A stretch of DNA of 6,309 nucleotides from Paludibacteraceae bacterium (GTDB lineage: Bacteria > Bacteroidota > Bacteroidia > Bacteroidales > Paludibacteraceae), in NCBI GenBank assembly GCA_023227695.1, contig JALNVE010000188.1:1-6309 (forward strand), in the 5' to 3' direction. The notes under the pieces are model-generated. The model was not told where the DNA came from, ran no database searches, and was given only the letters and a program-made list of their open reading frames with translations. Position numbers and translations under genes: made by a program. Positions 1 to 6,127 of this stretch are shown in pieces. Numbering within the stretch: the first letter of the stretch is position 1; the number at the start of each line of letters is the position of its first letter.

Positions 1-55
1 GTATCTCGGTTGGCAGTACTACTTCTGCCAACGCTATTAGTTGTTTTGTTTCCAT
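1..55 (-). CDS. N-terminal fragment of a minus-strand gene, possibly an ISAon1-type transposase N-terminal protein
   Basis: An ATG at 55 opens a frame that stays open to the window edge and encodes METKQLIALAEVVLPTEI. Only 18 codons are visible, so function cannot be settled. The pattern of a short amphipathic helix followed by 'LP-x-E-I' resembles the start of the small N-terminal-region proteins of ISAon1-family transposons, which are common in Bacteroidetes; that is recollection of a family pattern, not a match I could test. The codons contain an 8-bp inverted repeat (9-16 and 25-32). No promoter of TAnnTTTG type was found upstream on the minus strand. It could equally be an unrelated small protein or a chance frame. 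Confidence 0.4.
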   Translation of the reverse strand, partial: METKQLIALAEVVLPTEI

Positions 56-214
56 GGTATAGAAACGTTGATACTTGGTTTTTTATGATATTTCTTTCCC
101 CACTAAATTTCTACTGACCCATAAAAATAAGTATTGAAAAAGGTACTTGTGGTTTTGCTTCTAGAAATCAAATGATCTAGATTGGAGAGATCTAAATCTA
201 ATTTTTATTTAACA
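56..214. other. AT-rich intergenic spacer
   Basis: This spacer separates the left-edge minus-strand frame from the terminator of the OmpA-family gene. I see no convincing gene on either strand. Around 174-200 there are imperfect repeats of GATCTA(G/A)AT, and TAGATT / AATCTA form short inverted arms. If the left-edge frame belongs to an insertion sequence, its terminal inverted repeat should lie here, but the partner end is outside the window and cannot be recognised. Confidence 0.4.
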
Positions 215-254
215 AAAAAGACGTTCGACTTCCTCTGAAGTCGAACGTCTTTTT
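215..254 (-). terminator. Rho-independent terminator of the OmpA-family gene (probably bidirectional)
   Basis: A perfect 18-bp stem (215-232 with 237-254) closes on a CTCT loop. The GC-containing core GACGTTCGACTTC is flanked by A5 on one side and T5 on the other, so transcripts in either direction end in a U-tract. It begins about 40 bases after the minus-strand stop codon of the OmpA-family gene, so it most likely ends that transcript. It would also stop any plus-strand transcript entering from the left. Confidence 0.9.
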
Positions 255-294
255 GATTATTGTAGGCATCACTAAAGATGCTTTTTATTCTCTG

Positions 295-1866
295 TTATTT
301 TCCGGTGTCGTATTTGATGGCTTTGTCAGATTTCACAACAAATTCAACACGTCTGTTTAGTGCACGTCCCTCAGGAGTCTCGTTGGTGGCAACCGGTCTG
401 CTGAGTCCCATACCGGAAGTGGATATTCTACTAGAATTAATGCCATTGTTTTCCAAGAAACGGGCTACAGAAGCCGAACGTTTCTCTGAAAGTTCAAGGT
501 TGTATTCTGCACCTCCAACGTTATCAGTGTGTCCGATAATCTCAACCTGATAGTCAGGATTCTCCTTCATTACGGCTACAACCTCTTGAAGAATTGGGTA
601 AGATACGCTCTTGATGACAGCCAAGTTGGTCTCGAACTGAATACCTCTCAATGCTCGGTTAAATACCTTGCGACTCTTCTCCTTGATCTTAGGACATCCA
701 TAGTTTGCAGGATCACCCTTCAAATCTGGACATTTATCATCGGCATCAGCAACGCCATCACCATCACCATCTCTGTCCAGTGTCTTGTCCATTACGACCT
801 CTTTAATGCGTATGGTATCTTTTACTACCCTCTCAACTATTCTCTGACTCTCTTTCTCAATTACAACAGTGTCTCTAACCTTTTGAATGATGGCTGTATC
901 CATGTCTTTGATTTTTTTCGATAAATCATCAATCTTCTGGGCCAAAGCATTACAGCAAGAGTCGGTATCGCTCTTTACTGGGGTCTTTAAAGCAGCAATC
1001 TCCTTCTCTAGTTCAGCGATACGTTTGTTTAATTCCTTATTTTCAGGTTCACCGTAAGAGATATTACGGGTGTGGTGATTCTTGTCGAAATGAAGTTTGT
1101 GTCTGAAAGTGACAGTTAACATAGAGAATCCATCGTTTGATGTACCTTTTCTGATGTTCAGTTCGGAACCCTCTAAGTTATCCTTGTTGTGTGTTCTATA
1201 TTCGGCTTTCATACCTACAGCGAAGTTCTTATTGATGTTATATTCAACAAGCAAAGAAACCGGTATGACTGCACTTACACCATCGTCCAACTTCATTTCG
1301 TGACCATCCAGTTTCACTGTTTCACCTGTGTTCTTGTTGTTCATTTCTGCATTGTAGAAGGCCATACCTAGTCCAAGGTTGCCATATACATTCCATTTCT
1401 GAGGGCGTCTGTGATAAAACAAGTTGAGTAGGCTGATGGATAAATATACATCAACTTCATGAGCAGTACCTTTTAATTTGTAGATTACAGGATCTTCGGG
1501 TTTTGCTCCATAGGGAATGTAGTTGTACTCCAAAGCAAGTCCGTAGATGGGATTGAAGGTACGTTCTATTGCAAATCCTCCTGTGAATTTGAAATTAGAG
1601 GATGGTACAAGTTTTTGTCCATTCTCTTCCCAAACGTCTCCATCAAAGATGGACCAACCTAAATTGATCATGTATGACCAATGGGCGAAGGTTTCGTCTA
1701 AAGGTAAGGTATAGAAGACCTCTTCTTTATTGTACTTTTTTTGTCTCTTTTCTGTTCTCGGACTTTTCCTCGTTTTTGGTTGCTCCTTTTGAGCTACGCA
1801 TTCTAAAAGCAGACCCGATAGAAAGAATAAAAATACTGAAATGAATATTTTATTCTTCATATTCAT
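295..1866 (-). CDS. OmpA-family outer-membrane protein: beta-barrel, coiled coil, TSP3 repeat, peptidoglycan-binding domain
   Basis: A 523-residue envelope protein that probably tethers the outer membrane to peptidoglycan. Residues 1-25 form a signal peptide with likely cleavage at CVA|Q; the ATG at codon 3 (1858-1860) is an equally plausible start. Residues 27-48 are unusually rich in Lys/Arg. Residues about 60-260 alternate hydrophobic and aromatic strands, as in the OM beta-barrel family. Residues about 274-294 and 308-360 are heptad-like or charged coiled coil with two similar VRDTVVIEK / VKDTIRIKE elements. Residues 364-392 are a thrombospondin type 3 calcium-binding repeat (DRDGDGDGVADADDKCP). 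The OmpA C-terminal domain spans about 405-512: GHTDNVGG, N456, LS, R463 and NRRVEF. D448 and R463 match the pair that binds diaminopimelate in E. coli OmpA (D241/R256). The gene sits alone between two strong terminators, with its own promoter candidate, so it is likely monocistronic. Family certain; exact role unknown. Confidence 0.95.
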   Translation of the reverse strand: MNMKNKIFISVFLFFLSGLLLECVAQKEQPKTRKSPRTEKRQKKYNKEEVFYTLPLDETFAHWSYMINLGWSIFDGDVWEENGQKLVPSSNFKFTGGFAIERTFNPIYGLALEYNYIPYGAKPEDPVIYKLKGTAHEVDVYLSISLLNLFYHRRPQKWNVYGNLGLGMAFYNAEMNNKNTGETVKLDGHEMKLDDGVSAVIPVSLLVEYNINKNFAVGMKAEYRTHNKDNLEGSELNIRKGTSNDGFSMLTVTFRHKLHFDKNHHTRNISYGEPENKELNKRIAELEKEIAALKTPVKSDTDSCCNALAQKIDDLSKKIKDMDTAIIQKVRDTVVIEKESQRIVERVVKDTIRIKEVVMDKTLDRDGDGDGVADADDKCPDLKGDPANYGCPKIKEKSRKVFNRALRGIQFETNLAVIKSVSYPILQEVVAVMKENPDYQVEIIGHTDNVGGAEYNLELSEKRSASVARFLENNGINSSRISTSGMGLSRPVATNETPEGRALNRRVEFVVKSDKAIKYDTGK

Positions 1867-1880
1867 AATAAATTTTTTAT

Positions 1881-1897
1881 TTGATCAATGTTAACAT
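1881..1897. repeat. Two adjacent palindromes in the OmpA-family gene leader
   Basis: TTGATCAA (1881-1888) and ATGTTAACAT (1888-1897) are perfect palindromes sharing one base. They lie between the -7 candidate and the start codon, in what would be the untranslated leader. They could be an operator or a weak mRNA structure. In DNA this AT-rich, short palindromes also arise by chance. Confidence 0.3.
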
Positions 1898-1906
1898 GAC
1901 AAAACA

Positions 1907-1914
1907 CAAAAGTA
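1907..1914 (-). promoter_or_regulatory. Candidate Bacteroidetes -7 promoter element (TACTTTTG) for the OmpA-family gene
   Basis: On the minus strand this reads TACTTTTG, a full match to the TAnnTTTG element of Bacteroidetes primary sigma promoters. It lies 41 bases upstream of the ATG, which would give a leader of roughly 30-35 bases. No clear TTTG -33 partner is present at the expected distance, only AT-rich sequence, so the call rests on the -7 element and its position. Confidence 0.5.
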
Positions 1915-2024
1915 TAAAAATTAAAGTTGAAATTAAAATTATTAAACACATATTTAACTCTCTTTTGAAGCAAAAAAAAACAAATTGATATGTGAAAACA
2001 GTTTTTTAGATTATTATTTAGTAC

Positions 2025-2063
2025 AAAAAGAGGCATTTCCTTTCTGTGGAAATGCCTCTTTTT
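2025..2063 (-). terminator. Rho-independent terminator of the acyl-CoA synthetase operon
   Basis: A perfect 16-bp stem (2025-2040 with 2048-2063) has the core GAGGCATTTCC and a 7-base loop. A5 and T6 tracts flank it, so it can work in both directions. It begins about 18 bases beyond the minus-strand stop of the acyl-CoA synthetase. It insulates the downstream OmpA-family gene, which has its own promoter candidate. Confidence 0.92.
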
Positions 2064-2081
2064 TATAGGTGGGAAAAGCTA

Positions 2082-3743
2082 TTAAATCACTTCAATGCCC
2101 ATTTTTTCGCAAAGTTCTAGACTCAAATCCTTCAATTTGAACTTCTGAATCTTTCCACTTCCTGTCATTGGGAATTGGTCGATGAAGAATACGTACTTCG
2201 GAATCTTGTAACGGGCAATCTTTCCTTTGCAGAAATCTCTTACCTCTTCTTGCATCATATCTACGCCATCCTGAAGGATGATGAAGGCTCCGACCTCTTC
2301 TCCATATTTCTTTGATGGAACGGCTGCAACCTGAACATCTTTGATGCCTGGCATCTTATAGAGGAACTCCTCGATCTCGCGTGGGTAAACATTCTCACCA
2401 CCACGGATGATCATATCCTTAATACGTCCTGTAATCTTGAAATAACCGTCTTCGTCCATTACTCCAAGGTCTCCAGAGTGAAGGAAACCATTTTTGTCTA
2501 GTACCTCAGCTGTCGCTTCTGGATTCTTGTAGTAACCTTTCATCACGTTGAATCCTTTACAGCACATCTCACCTTGAACACCCACTGGACACTCTTCGCC
2601 TGTCTCTGGGTCGATAACCTTAACGGTTACGAATGGATATTCGCGTCCTACAGTTGTGCAACGTTGCTCAAACGTGTCTTCTACCGTTGTCTGAGTCATA
2701 CCTGGAGATGTCTCAGTCAAACCATACACACTGGTGATGATCATGAACATTTTCTGATTTACGGCACGCATCAGCTCGATAGGACAGAGCGAACCTGCCA
2801 TGATACCAGTTCTCAACGAACTCATATCGAACATGCTAAACATTGCGTGGTTGAGCTCGGCTATGAACATCGTAGGTACACCATAAAGTGCAGTACAACG
2901 CTCTTTATGTACAGATGCCAAAACCACCAATGGATCGAATTTCTCTACCATTACTTGTGTACATCCGTGTGTAAGGCAGTTCATCGTAGCCAAAACCAAT
3001 CCGAAACAGTGGAACAAAGGTACACAAACGCAAAGCTTATCGTCTTGCGTGAACTTCATGTTCTCTCCTGTAAAGAAACCGTTGTTGGCGATGTTGTGGT
3101 GGGTCAACATAACTCCCTTAGGAAATCCTGTTGTACCTGAAGTATATTGCATGTTGACCACATCGTGGCAATTTATGCTGTTCTTTGCTTCAATCAGATT
3201 CTTGTCGTCGATGTTCTGTCCCAAAAGAATTAACTCTGCGGTGTTGTACATTCCTCTGAACTTCTCCTGGCCTATGTAGATCACGTTCTTCATGCGAGGG
3301 AAGCGTTTGCTCTCCAAATGTCCGCGTTGACAAGTTTTCAACTCGGGCAACATCTTGTAAGTCATGTCTACATAGTCGCAATCCCATGTACCGTCGATGA
3401 TACAGAGTGTGTGCATATCTGAGTTTTCGCACAAGTACTCCAACTCGTGTTGCTTGTAAGTGGTGTTTACCGTTACGAGTACGGCACCAATCTTAGCGGT
3501 TGCGTAAAGGAATGTCAACCAGTCGGGTACGTTGGTAGCCCAAATTCCCACATGGCTGTCTTTCGTTACACCGATGGACATAAGACCCTTGGCAATGTTG
3601 TCAACACGTTGGTTGAACTGTTTCCATGTGAATCTCAAATCGCGGTCTGAGTATACGAGGTACTCTTTATCTGGCGTTATTTCGGCCCAGTGTTCGAGCC
3701 ATTGACCTAATGTTCTATCTGAAAGTTGTTGCTGTTGCTGCAT
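2082..3743 (-). CDS. AMP-forming fatty/medium-chain acyl-CoA synthetase (ANL superfamily)
   Basis: A 553-residue cytoplasmic enzyme predicted to activate a carboxylic acid with ATP to an acyl-adenylate and then to acyl-CoA. All core motifs are present: the phosphate-binding loop YTSGTTGFPKG (200-210), PLFHCFG (242-248), YGLTETSP (340-347, with E344 for ATP-Mg), SGDLG (423-427, with D425 contacting ribose), the hinge segment GRIKDMIIRGGENVYPREIE (439-458), and the catalytic lysine in PMTGSGKIQK (K531). Length is typical of the family, so it appears complete and active. The ATG start is followed by five Gln codons (CAG/CAA alternation) and then by a normal family N-terminus. Substrate cannot be read from sequence: medium- or long-chain fatty acids are most likely, but branched or aromatic acids are possible. 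The gene lies 80 bases downstream of the XRE-cupin regulator on the same strand, with no TAnnTTTG element in the gap, so the two are probably cotranscribed. Confidence 0.95.
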   Translation of the reverse strand: MQQQQQLSDRTLGQWLEHWAEITPDKEYLVYSDRDLRFTWKQFNQRVDNIAKGLMSIGVTKDSHVGIWATNVPDWLTFLYATAKIGAVLVTVNTTYKQHELEYLCENSDMHTLCIIDGTWDCDYVDMTYKMLPELKTCQRGHLESKRFPRMKNVIYIGQEKFRGMYNTAELILLGQNIDDKNLIEAKNSINCHDVVNMQYTSGTTGFPKGVMLTHHNIANNGFFTGENMKFTQDDKLCVCVPLFHCFGLVLATMNCLTHGCTQVMVEKFDPLVVLASVHKERCTALYGVPTMFIAELNHAMFSMFDMSSLRTGIMAGSLCPIELMRAVNQKMFMIITSVYGLTETSPGMTQTTVEDTFEQRCTTVGREYPFVTVKVIDPETGEECPVGVQGEMCCKGFNVMKGYYKNPEATAEVLDKNGFLHSGDLGVMDEDGYFKITGRIKDMIIRGGENVYPREIEEFLYKMPGIKDVQVAAVPSKKYGEEVGAFIILQDGVDMMQEEVRDFCKGKIARYKIPKYVFFIDQFPMTGSGKIQKFKLKDLSLELCEKMGIEVI

Positions 3744-3779
3744 CTTTGATAATTTTTTATGAGTTTTGATGATTTGTCA

Positions 3780-3818
3780 CCGCACGGGGCGGAAACTTCA
3801 TGGCGGAATAATTCCGTC
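3780..3818. promoter_or_regulatory. GC-rich repeat/palindrome cluster between the XRE-cupin and acyl-CoA synthetase genes
   Basis: The 80-base gap contains a GC-rich island. CGGAATAATTCCG (3804-3816) is a perfect 6+1+6 palindrome. GGCGGAA occurs twice as a direct repeat (3788-3794 and 3802-3808), 14 bases apart. CCGC/GCGG (3780-3783 and 3789-3792) can form a small stem. The cluster lacks a T-tract on the minus strand, so it is not a standard terminator. It may be an operator, an mRNA processing or stability hairpin, or an attenuating structure that sets the enzyme level relative to the regulator. Confidence 0.45.
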
Positions 3819-3823
3819 AATTA

Positions 3824-4402
3824 TCAGATGGGCGTATAGATAATGGCAATGATCTTAGCCTTCTGACTGTCGACTCCGTGTACGTGGTGGTTCACGATTG
3901 AGTCGTAGAAGATGCTATCACCTGCACTTAATTTGTAAGTCTTTTTGCCGTAACAAATTTCAATCTCACCCTCCAATACATAGATGAACTCCTCGCCTTC
4001 GTGAGCTGATGGAGTAAACTCTTTGCCTTCAAGAGGCTGAACGTCTATGATAAATGGTTCCATGTGACGACCGGACTTGTTTCCTGCCAATGAGAAATAG
4101 TCCATGTTTTTGCGAGCGTCAACTGTTCCGTTAGAGAAGCTGATGCCTTGAGAGTGCTCACTTTTTCTGCAAATAGCTGGGCCTAGTTCCTCTTCATCGT
4201 CAAGGAATGTACCGAGACGTACCCCCAAAGCTCTTGCTATTTTGATGAGGGGAGCCAATGATGGCAAATTCTTCTCCTCTTCAATTAGTTTAACCTGGTC
4301 AGCAGTAAGACCGCTACGTTCTGCAATCTCTTCGATCGAAAGGCTCTTTCCTTCACGAATTGACTTAATTTTCTCTCCTACAATTGTACTACTTTTTGAC
4401 AT
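3824..4402 (-). CDS. XRE-family transcriptional regulator with C-terminal cupin sensor domain
   Basis: A 192-residue cytoplasmic DNA-binding protein. Residues 9-66 form an XRE (Cro/CI-type) helix-turn-helix: SIEEIAERSGLTADQVKLIE (22-41) holds the two core helices, followed by LPSLAPLIKIARALGV. Residues about 115-190 form a single cupin_2 barrel, with motif 1 around H134, E137/E138 and G145 (AHEGEEFIYVLEGE) and motif 2 in AGDSIFYDSIVNHHVHG (160-176, with H172/H173 as possible metal ligands). In this two-domain family the cupin usually binds a small effector and alters DNA binding. It is the first gene of a probable operon with the acyl-CoA synthetase, which suggests an acid or its CoA ester as effector; that link is inference. 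The single ATG start fits the family N-terminus. The promoter and repeats upstream suggest autoregulation. Confidence 0.93.
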   Translation of the reverse strand: MSKSSTIVGEKIKSIREGKSLSIEEIAERSGLTADQVKLIEEEKNLPSLAPLIKIARALGVRLGTFLDDEEELGPAICRKSEHSQGISFSNGTVDARKNMDYFSLAGNKSGRHMEPFIIDVQPLEGKEFTPSAHEGEEFIYVLEGEIEICYGKKTYKLSAGDSIFYDSIVNHHVHGVDSQKAKIIAIIYTPI

Positions 4403-4458
4403 ATCTCATTGATTATATATACATTGACTTTGCTTTATGCGAATCAGTGTATTATTGT

Positions 4459-4530
4459 TTCTAATATATTTGTTTTGAAATTTTCGAAAATATTCTAATA
4501 TACGCTTGCAAAATTATATAAATTCTAATA
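4459..4530. repeat. Three TTCTAATA direct repeats around the XRE-cupin promoter
   Basis: TTCTAATA occurs at 4459-4466, 4493-4500 and 4523-4530. The last two extend to a 12-base near-identity (ATTCTAATATAC at 4492-4503 and ATTCTAATAAAC at 4522-4533) spaced exactly 30 bases apart. One copy lies between the -33 and -7 elements and another near the expected transcription start. TTAGAA at 4546-4551, on the far side of the -33 box, is the inverted half. The placement fits operator sites for an autorepressing XRE protein, but AT-rich composition makes chance repeats more likely than usual. Confidence 0.4.
4480..4491. promoter_or_regulatory. 12-bp perfect palindrome ATTTTCGAAAAT in the XRE-cupin leader
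   Basis: ATTTTCGAAAAT is self-complementary and lies between the predicted transcription start (around 4502) and the regulator start codon. Homodimeric XRE proteins often bind palindromes of this size, so it is a candidate autoregulatory operator. The role is inferred from position only. Confidence 0.35.
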
Positions 4531-4539
4531 AACAACAAA
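4509..4539 (-). promoter_or_regulatory. Bacteroidetes-type promoter of the XRE-cupin / acyl-CoA synthetase operon
   Basis: On the minus strand TTTG (4536-4539) is followed after 19 bases by TAATTTTG (4509-4516). This matches the TTTG-N19-21-TAnnTTTG consensus of the Bacteroidetes primary sigma factor in both elements and spacing, the best promoter match in the window. It predicts a leader of about 100 bases before the ATG, longer than most and carrying the repeats described separately. Confidence 0.7.
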
Positions 4540-4722
4540 CTTTGGTTAGAAATTAAAGCAAAATAGGTTCTTTTTTTTATAAAAAGTAACTTTTGAAGCC
4601 TTCTTTTAATGAATTGATATGTGTCTTCCTGTTTTTTTTAATGATAAGAAGTGAAAAAATAAGAGGGTGGATTATAACATGGTTATTGCTTGACTATAAG
4701 ATGGTTTAATTACTAAATGTGT

Positions 4723-5862
4723 TTAGTTTCTGAATGATTTTGGAGAGATGTCGTAAATCTCTTTGAATACACGATTGAAATGTTGGATGTTGTTGTATCC
4801 AACGGCATCCGCAATCTCGGCAATCTGAAGGTCTGACTCCTTGAGCAGACGCGTTGCCTCATTCATTCTGATGAAGTTCAGATATTGACGAAAGTTTTTG
4901 CCTGTGCATTCCTTTAATATGTCGGAAACAGTTTTCTCTGATAGCCCCATGCTCTGGGCAACATCCAATAGTTTAAGATTGGAATTCCTATAATTGGAAC
5001 CAATGTAGTTGAGTATTTCAGACTGAAATTTTGGTAGTCTATCTTCTGTTTCTATTTTTTCAATCGGAGTGAGTACAATCTTCACGTCTTCGCCACTCTC
5101 TTTTGGGGCACTGACTTTAATGTATATGAAAATGATAATGCCATAAATCAACAAGAACGCAAGTAGGTATGGCCAATAAGTTCCTCCTTCTAATGAAAAC
5201 TCTGAAACATGAAGGGTGAAATCCTTATCTAAAGGAACAGCACTGTTTTTCTCACAGAAAATCCACATCTGAACGGTGTTGTCCAAAGGAACTTCATTCA
5301 CTAAACTTGCCGCTTTCGGATTTTTCGCTATCCACCAATCAGGAACCTCGTTGATGCTTTTGGCAGCAATATCAATCTTGTTTTCTCCTTTATGCAGACC
5401 TATTGTTTTTATGAATATGGGCAATGTGTTATAATCATCGCTTTTTGAATATTTGTCGATGAATTGGGTGAAACGAATTGATAACCGGATGTCGTCGCTT
5501 GCCTCAACTTTGAGTTTTAGTTGATAATCGTTCAGTGAAAATTTCTGATAATCTGCTTTGTTGATCACAATTCCAGCGTACGGATACGTATATCCATCCC
5601 GTAGGGTGAATTTTAAGGATAATTTGTCGTTTCCCTTCTCTAATTTAAGCAGAGATTTGCCCCCATCTGCTTTGTCTACAAATTCCGAGATAACAAAAGA
5701 ATCATTGTGCAGAAAGTCTATCGTAGTTTTCTTGGTTGCAAAATACAAGATAATTATGATGACAATCGGCAGAATAATTAAACCGCTTGTGATTCCTTTA
5801 TTGAGTTTCAAAATAATTTTTTTTTTGTGTCGAAAGATACAGAAAAAAGAGAAATGCAACAA
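4723..5862 (-). CDS. Membrane-spanning AraC-family transcriptional regulator with extracytoplasmic sensor-like domain
   Basis: Up to 379 residues. Residues 27-42 (LIILPIVIIIILYFAT) and about 229-250 (YWPYLLAFLLIYGIIIFIYIKV region) are membrane segments. Residues about 46-226 lie between them and should face the periplasm. This domain is rich in predicted beta strands with a 'VDKADGGKS ... YPYAGIVI' pattern, suggestive of a CBM11/CIA30-like galactose-binding fold (tentative). The cytoplasmic C-terminus has an AraC DNA-binding domain with two helix-turn-helix units: LLDVAQSMGLSEKTVSDIL (298-316) and IAEIADAVGYNNIQHFNRVF (347-366), ending in the usual ISPKSFR. No ATG is available: the frame opens at 5886 and the first usable codons are TTG at 5862 and 5859. 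A TTG at 5811 (codon 18) would give MKLNKGITSG directly before the first membrane segment and is as plausible. It is divergent from an exported, probably polysaccharide-modifying enzyme, its likely target. No histidine-kinase or receiver domain is present. Confidence 0.88.
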   Translation of the reverse strand: MLHFSFFCIFRHKKKIILKLNKGITSGLIILPIVIIIILYFATKKTTIDFLHNDSFVISEFVDKADGGKSLLKLEKGNDKLSLKFTLRDGYTYPYAGIVINKADYQKFSLNDYQLKLKVEASDDIRLSIRFTQFIDKYSKSDDYNTLPIFIKTIGLHKGENKIDIAAKSINEVPDWWIAKNPKAASLVNEVPLDNTVQMWIFCEKNSAVPLDKDFTLHVSEFSLEGGTYWPYLLAFLLIYGIIIFIYIKVSAPKESGEDVKIVLTPIEKIETEDRLPKFQSEILNYIGSNYRNSNLKLLDVAQSMGLSEKTVSDILKECTGKNFRQYLNFIRMNEATRLLKESDLQIAEIADAVGYNNIQHFNRVFKEIYDISPKSFRN

Positions 5863-6013
5863 CTTGAATTTTTTTGTTCTGCCATTTTAGAGGGAAGATT
5901 CTGTTCTTCATAATCAAAAATCATGGATGAAATGGTATGTTTTTTTCTTCATATTAAGAGAAATCCTCAATCAGCTGATAGCTATGACAGGAAAATGTGA
6001 ATTATTAGTCTGA

Positions 6014-6053
6014 ATATGTTCATTTCGATCAAAAGGCTCTTTTTATATGTTCA
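6014..6053 (+). repeat. Direct repeat ATATGTTCA x2, candidate AraC-family operator
   Basis: ATATGTTCA occurs identically at 6014-6022 and 6045-6053, with starts 31 bases apart (about three helical turns). Both copies lie just upstream of the -33 element of the plus-strand promoter candidate. AraC-family activators typically bind direct repeats next to or overlapping the -35 region, so these are good candidate sites for the neighbouring regulator. The first copy is also part of TGAATATGTTCA, a TGAA-N4-TTCA inverted repeat. Confidence 0.4.
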
Positions 6054-6074
6054 GTAAATGGCAGAAAATATGAA

Positions 6075-6103
6075 TTTGAAAAATAGGTTGTAGCCTACAT
6101 TTG
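6075..6103 (+). promoter_or_regulatory. Candidate Bacteroidetes-type promoter of the exported-protein gene
   Basis: TTTG (6075-6078) is followed after 17 bases by TACATTTG (6096-6103), a full TAnnTTTG match. The spacing is about two bases shorter than usual, which would fit a promoter that needs an activator. It predicts a leader of about 50 bases. An 11-base palindrome, TGTAGCCTACA (6089-6099), overlaps the -7 element. Confidence 0.55.
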
Positions 6104-6127
6104 TGTCAAGTATTTGAAAATCAAAAT

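Larger units (their letters stand above)
4403..4722. other. 320-bp AT-rich intergenic region upstream of the XRE-cupin operon
   Basis: I find no gene here. The part nearest the XRE-cupin gene (about 4450-4552) holds its promoter candidate, three TTCTAATA repeats and a 12-bp palindrome. The part nearest the AraC gene stop (about 4560-4722) is plain AT-rich sequence with weak inverted repeats only: ATAAC/GTTAT at 4674-4686, and ACTAAA/TTTAGT at 4712-4727 overlapping the AraC gene stop codon. No strong terminator is visible after the AraC-family gene, so some read-through into the XRE-cupin operon is possible. Confidence 0.6.

Noticed and set aside
757..775. Repeated CATCAC triplets as a microsatellite
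   Set aside because: They encode the Asp-Gly repeats of the TSP3 calcium-binding motif and need no other explanation.
529..924. 131-codon plus-strand frame
   Set aside because: Antisense to the OmpA-family gene with no domain or promoter support.
1798..1815. Possible lipoprotein signal (Cys23 after LLLE) in the OmpA-family protein
   Set aside because: Glu just before the Cys does not fit a lipobox, and CVA|Q fits ordinary signal peptidase cleavage better.
2574..3140. 188-codon open frame on the plus strand
   Set aside because: It lies wholly antisense to the acyl-CoA synthetase, whose motifs are complete. The translation is rich in Cys, His, Thr and Arg with no recognisable domain, so it is a shadow frame.
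3190..3432. 80-codon minus-strand frame inside the acyl-CoA synthetase
   Set aside because: It is in another frame of a clearly real gene and has no recognisable features.
3726..3740. CAG/CAA run coding five glutamines at the acyl-CoA synthetase start, considered as a phase-variable repeat
   Set aside because: The tract is very short and its units are of codon length, so slippage would not shift the frame.
4674..4727. Weak inverted repeats after the AraC-family gene as a terminator
   Set aside because: Stems of 5-6 AT-rich base pairs without a proper T-tract on the minus strand are too weak to call.
5558..5890. 110-codon plus-strand frame with a hydrophobic stretch
   Set aside because: Its hydrophobic part is the antisense of the AraC-type protein's membrane segment; no independent support.
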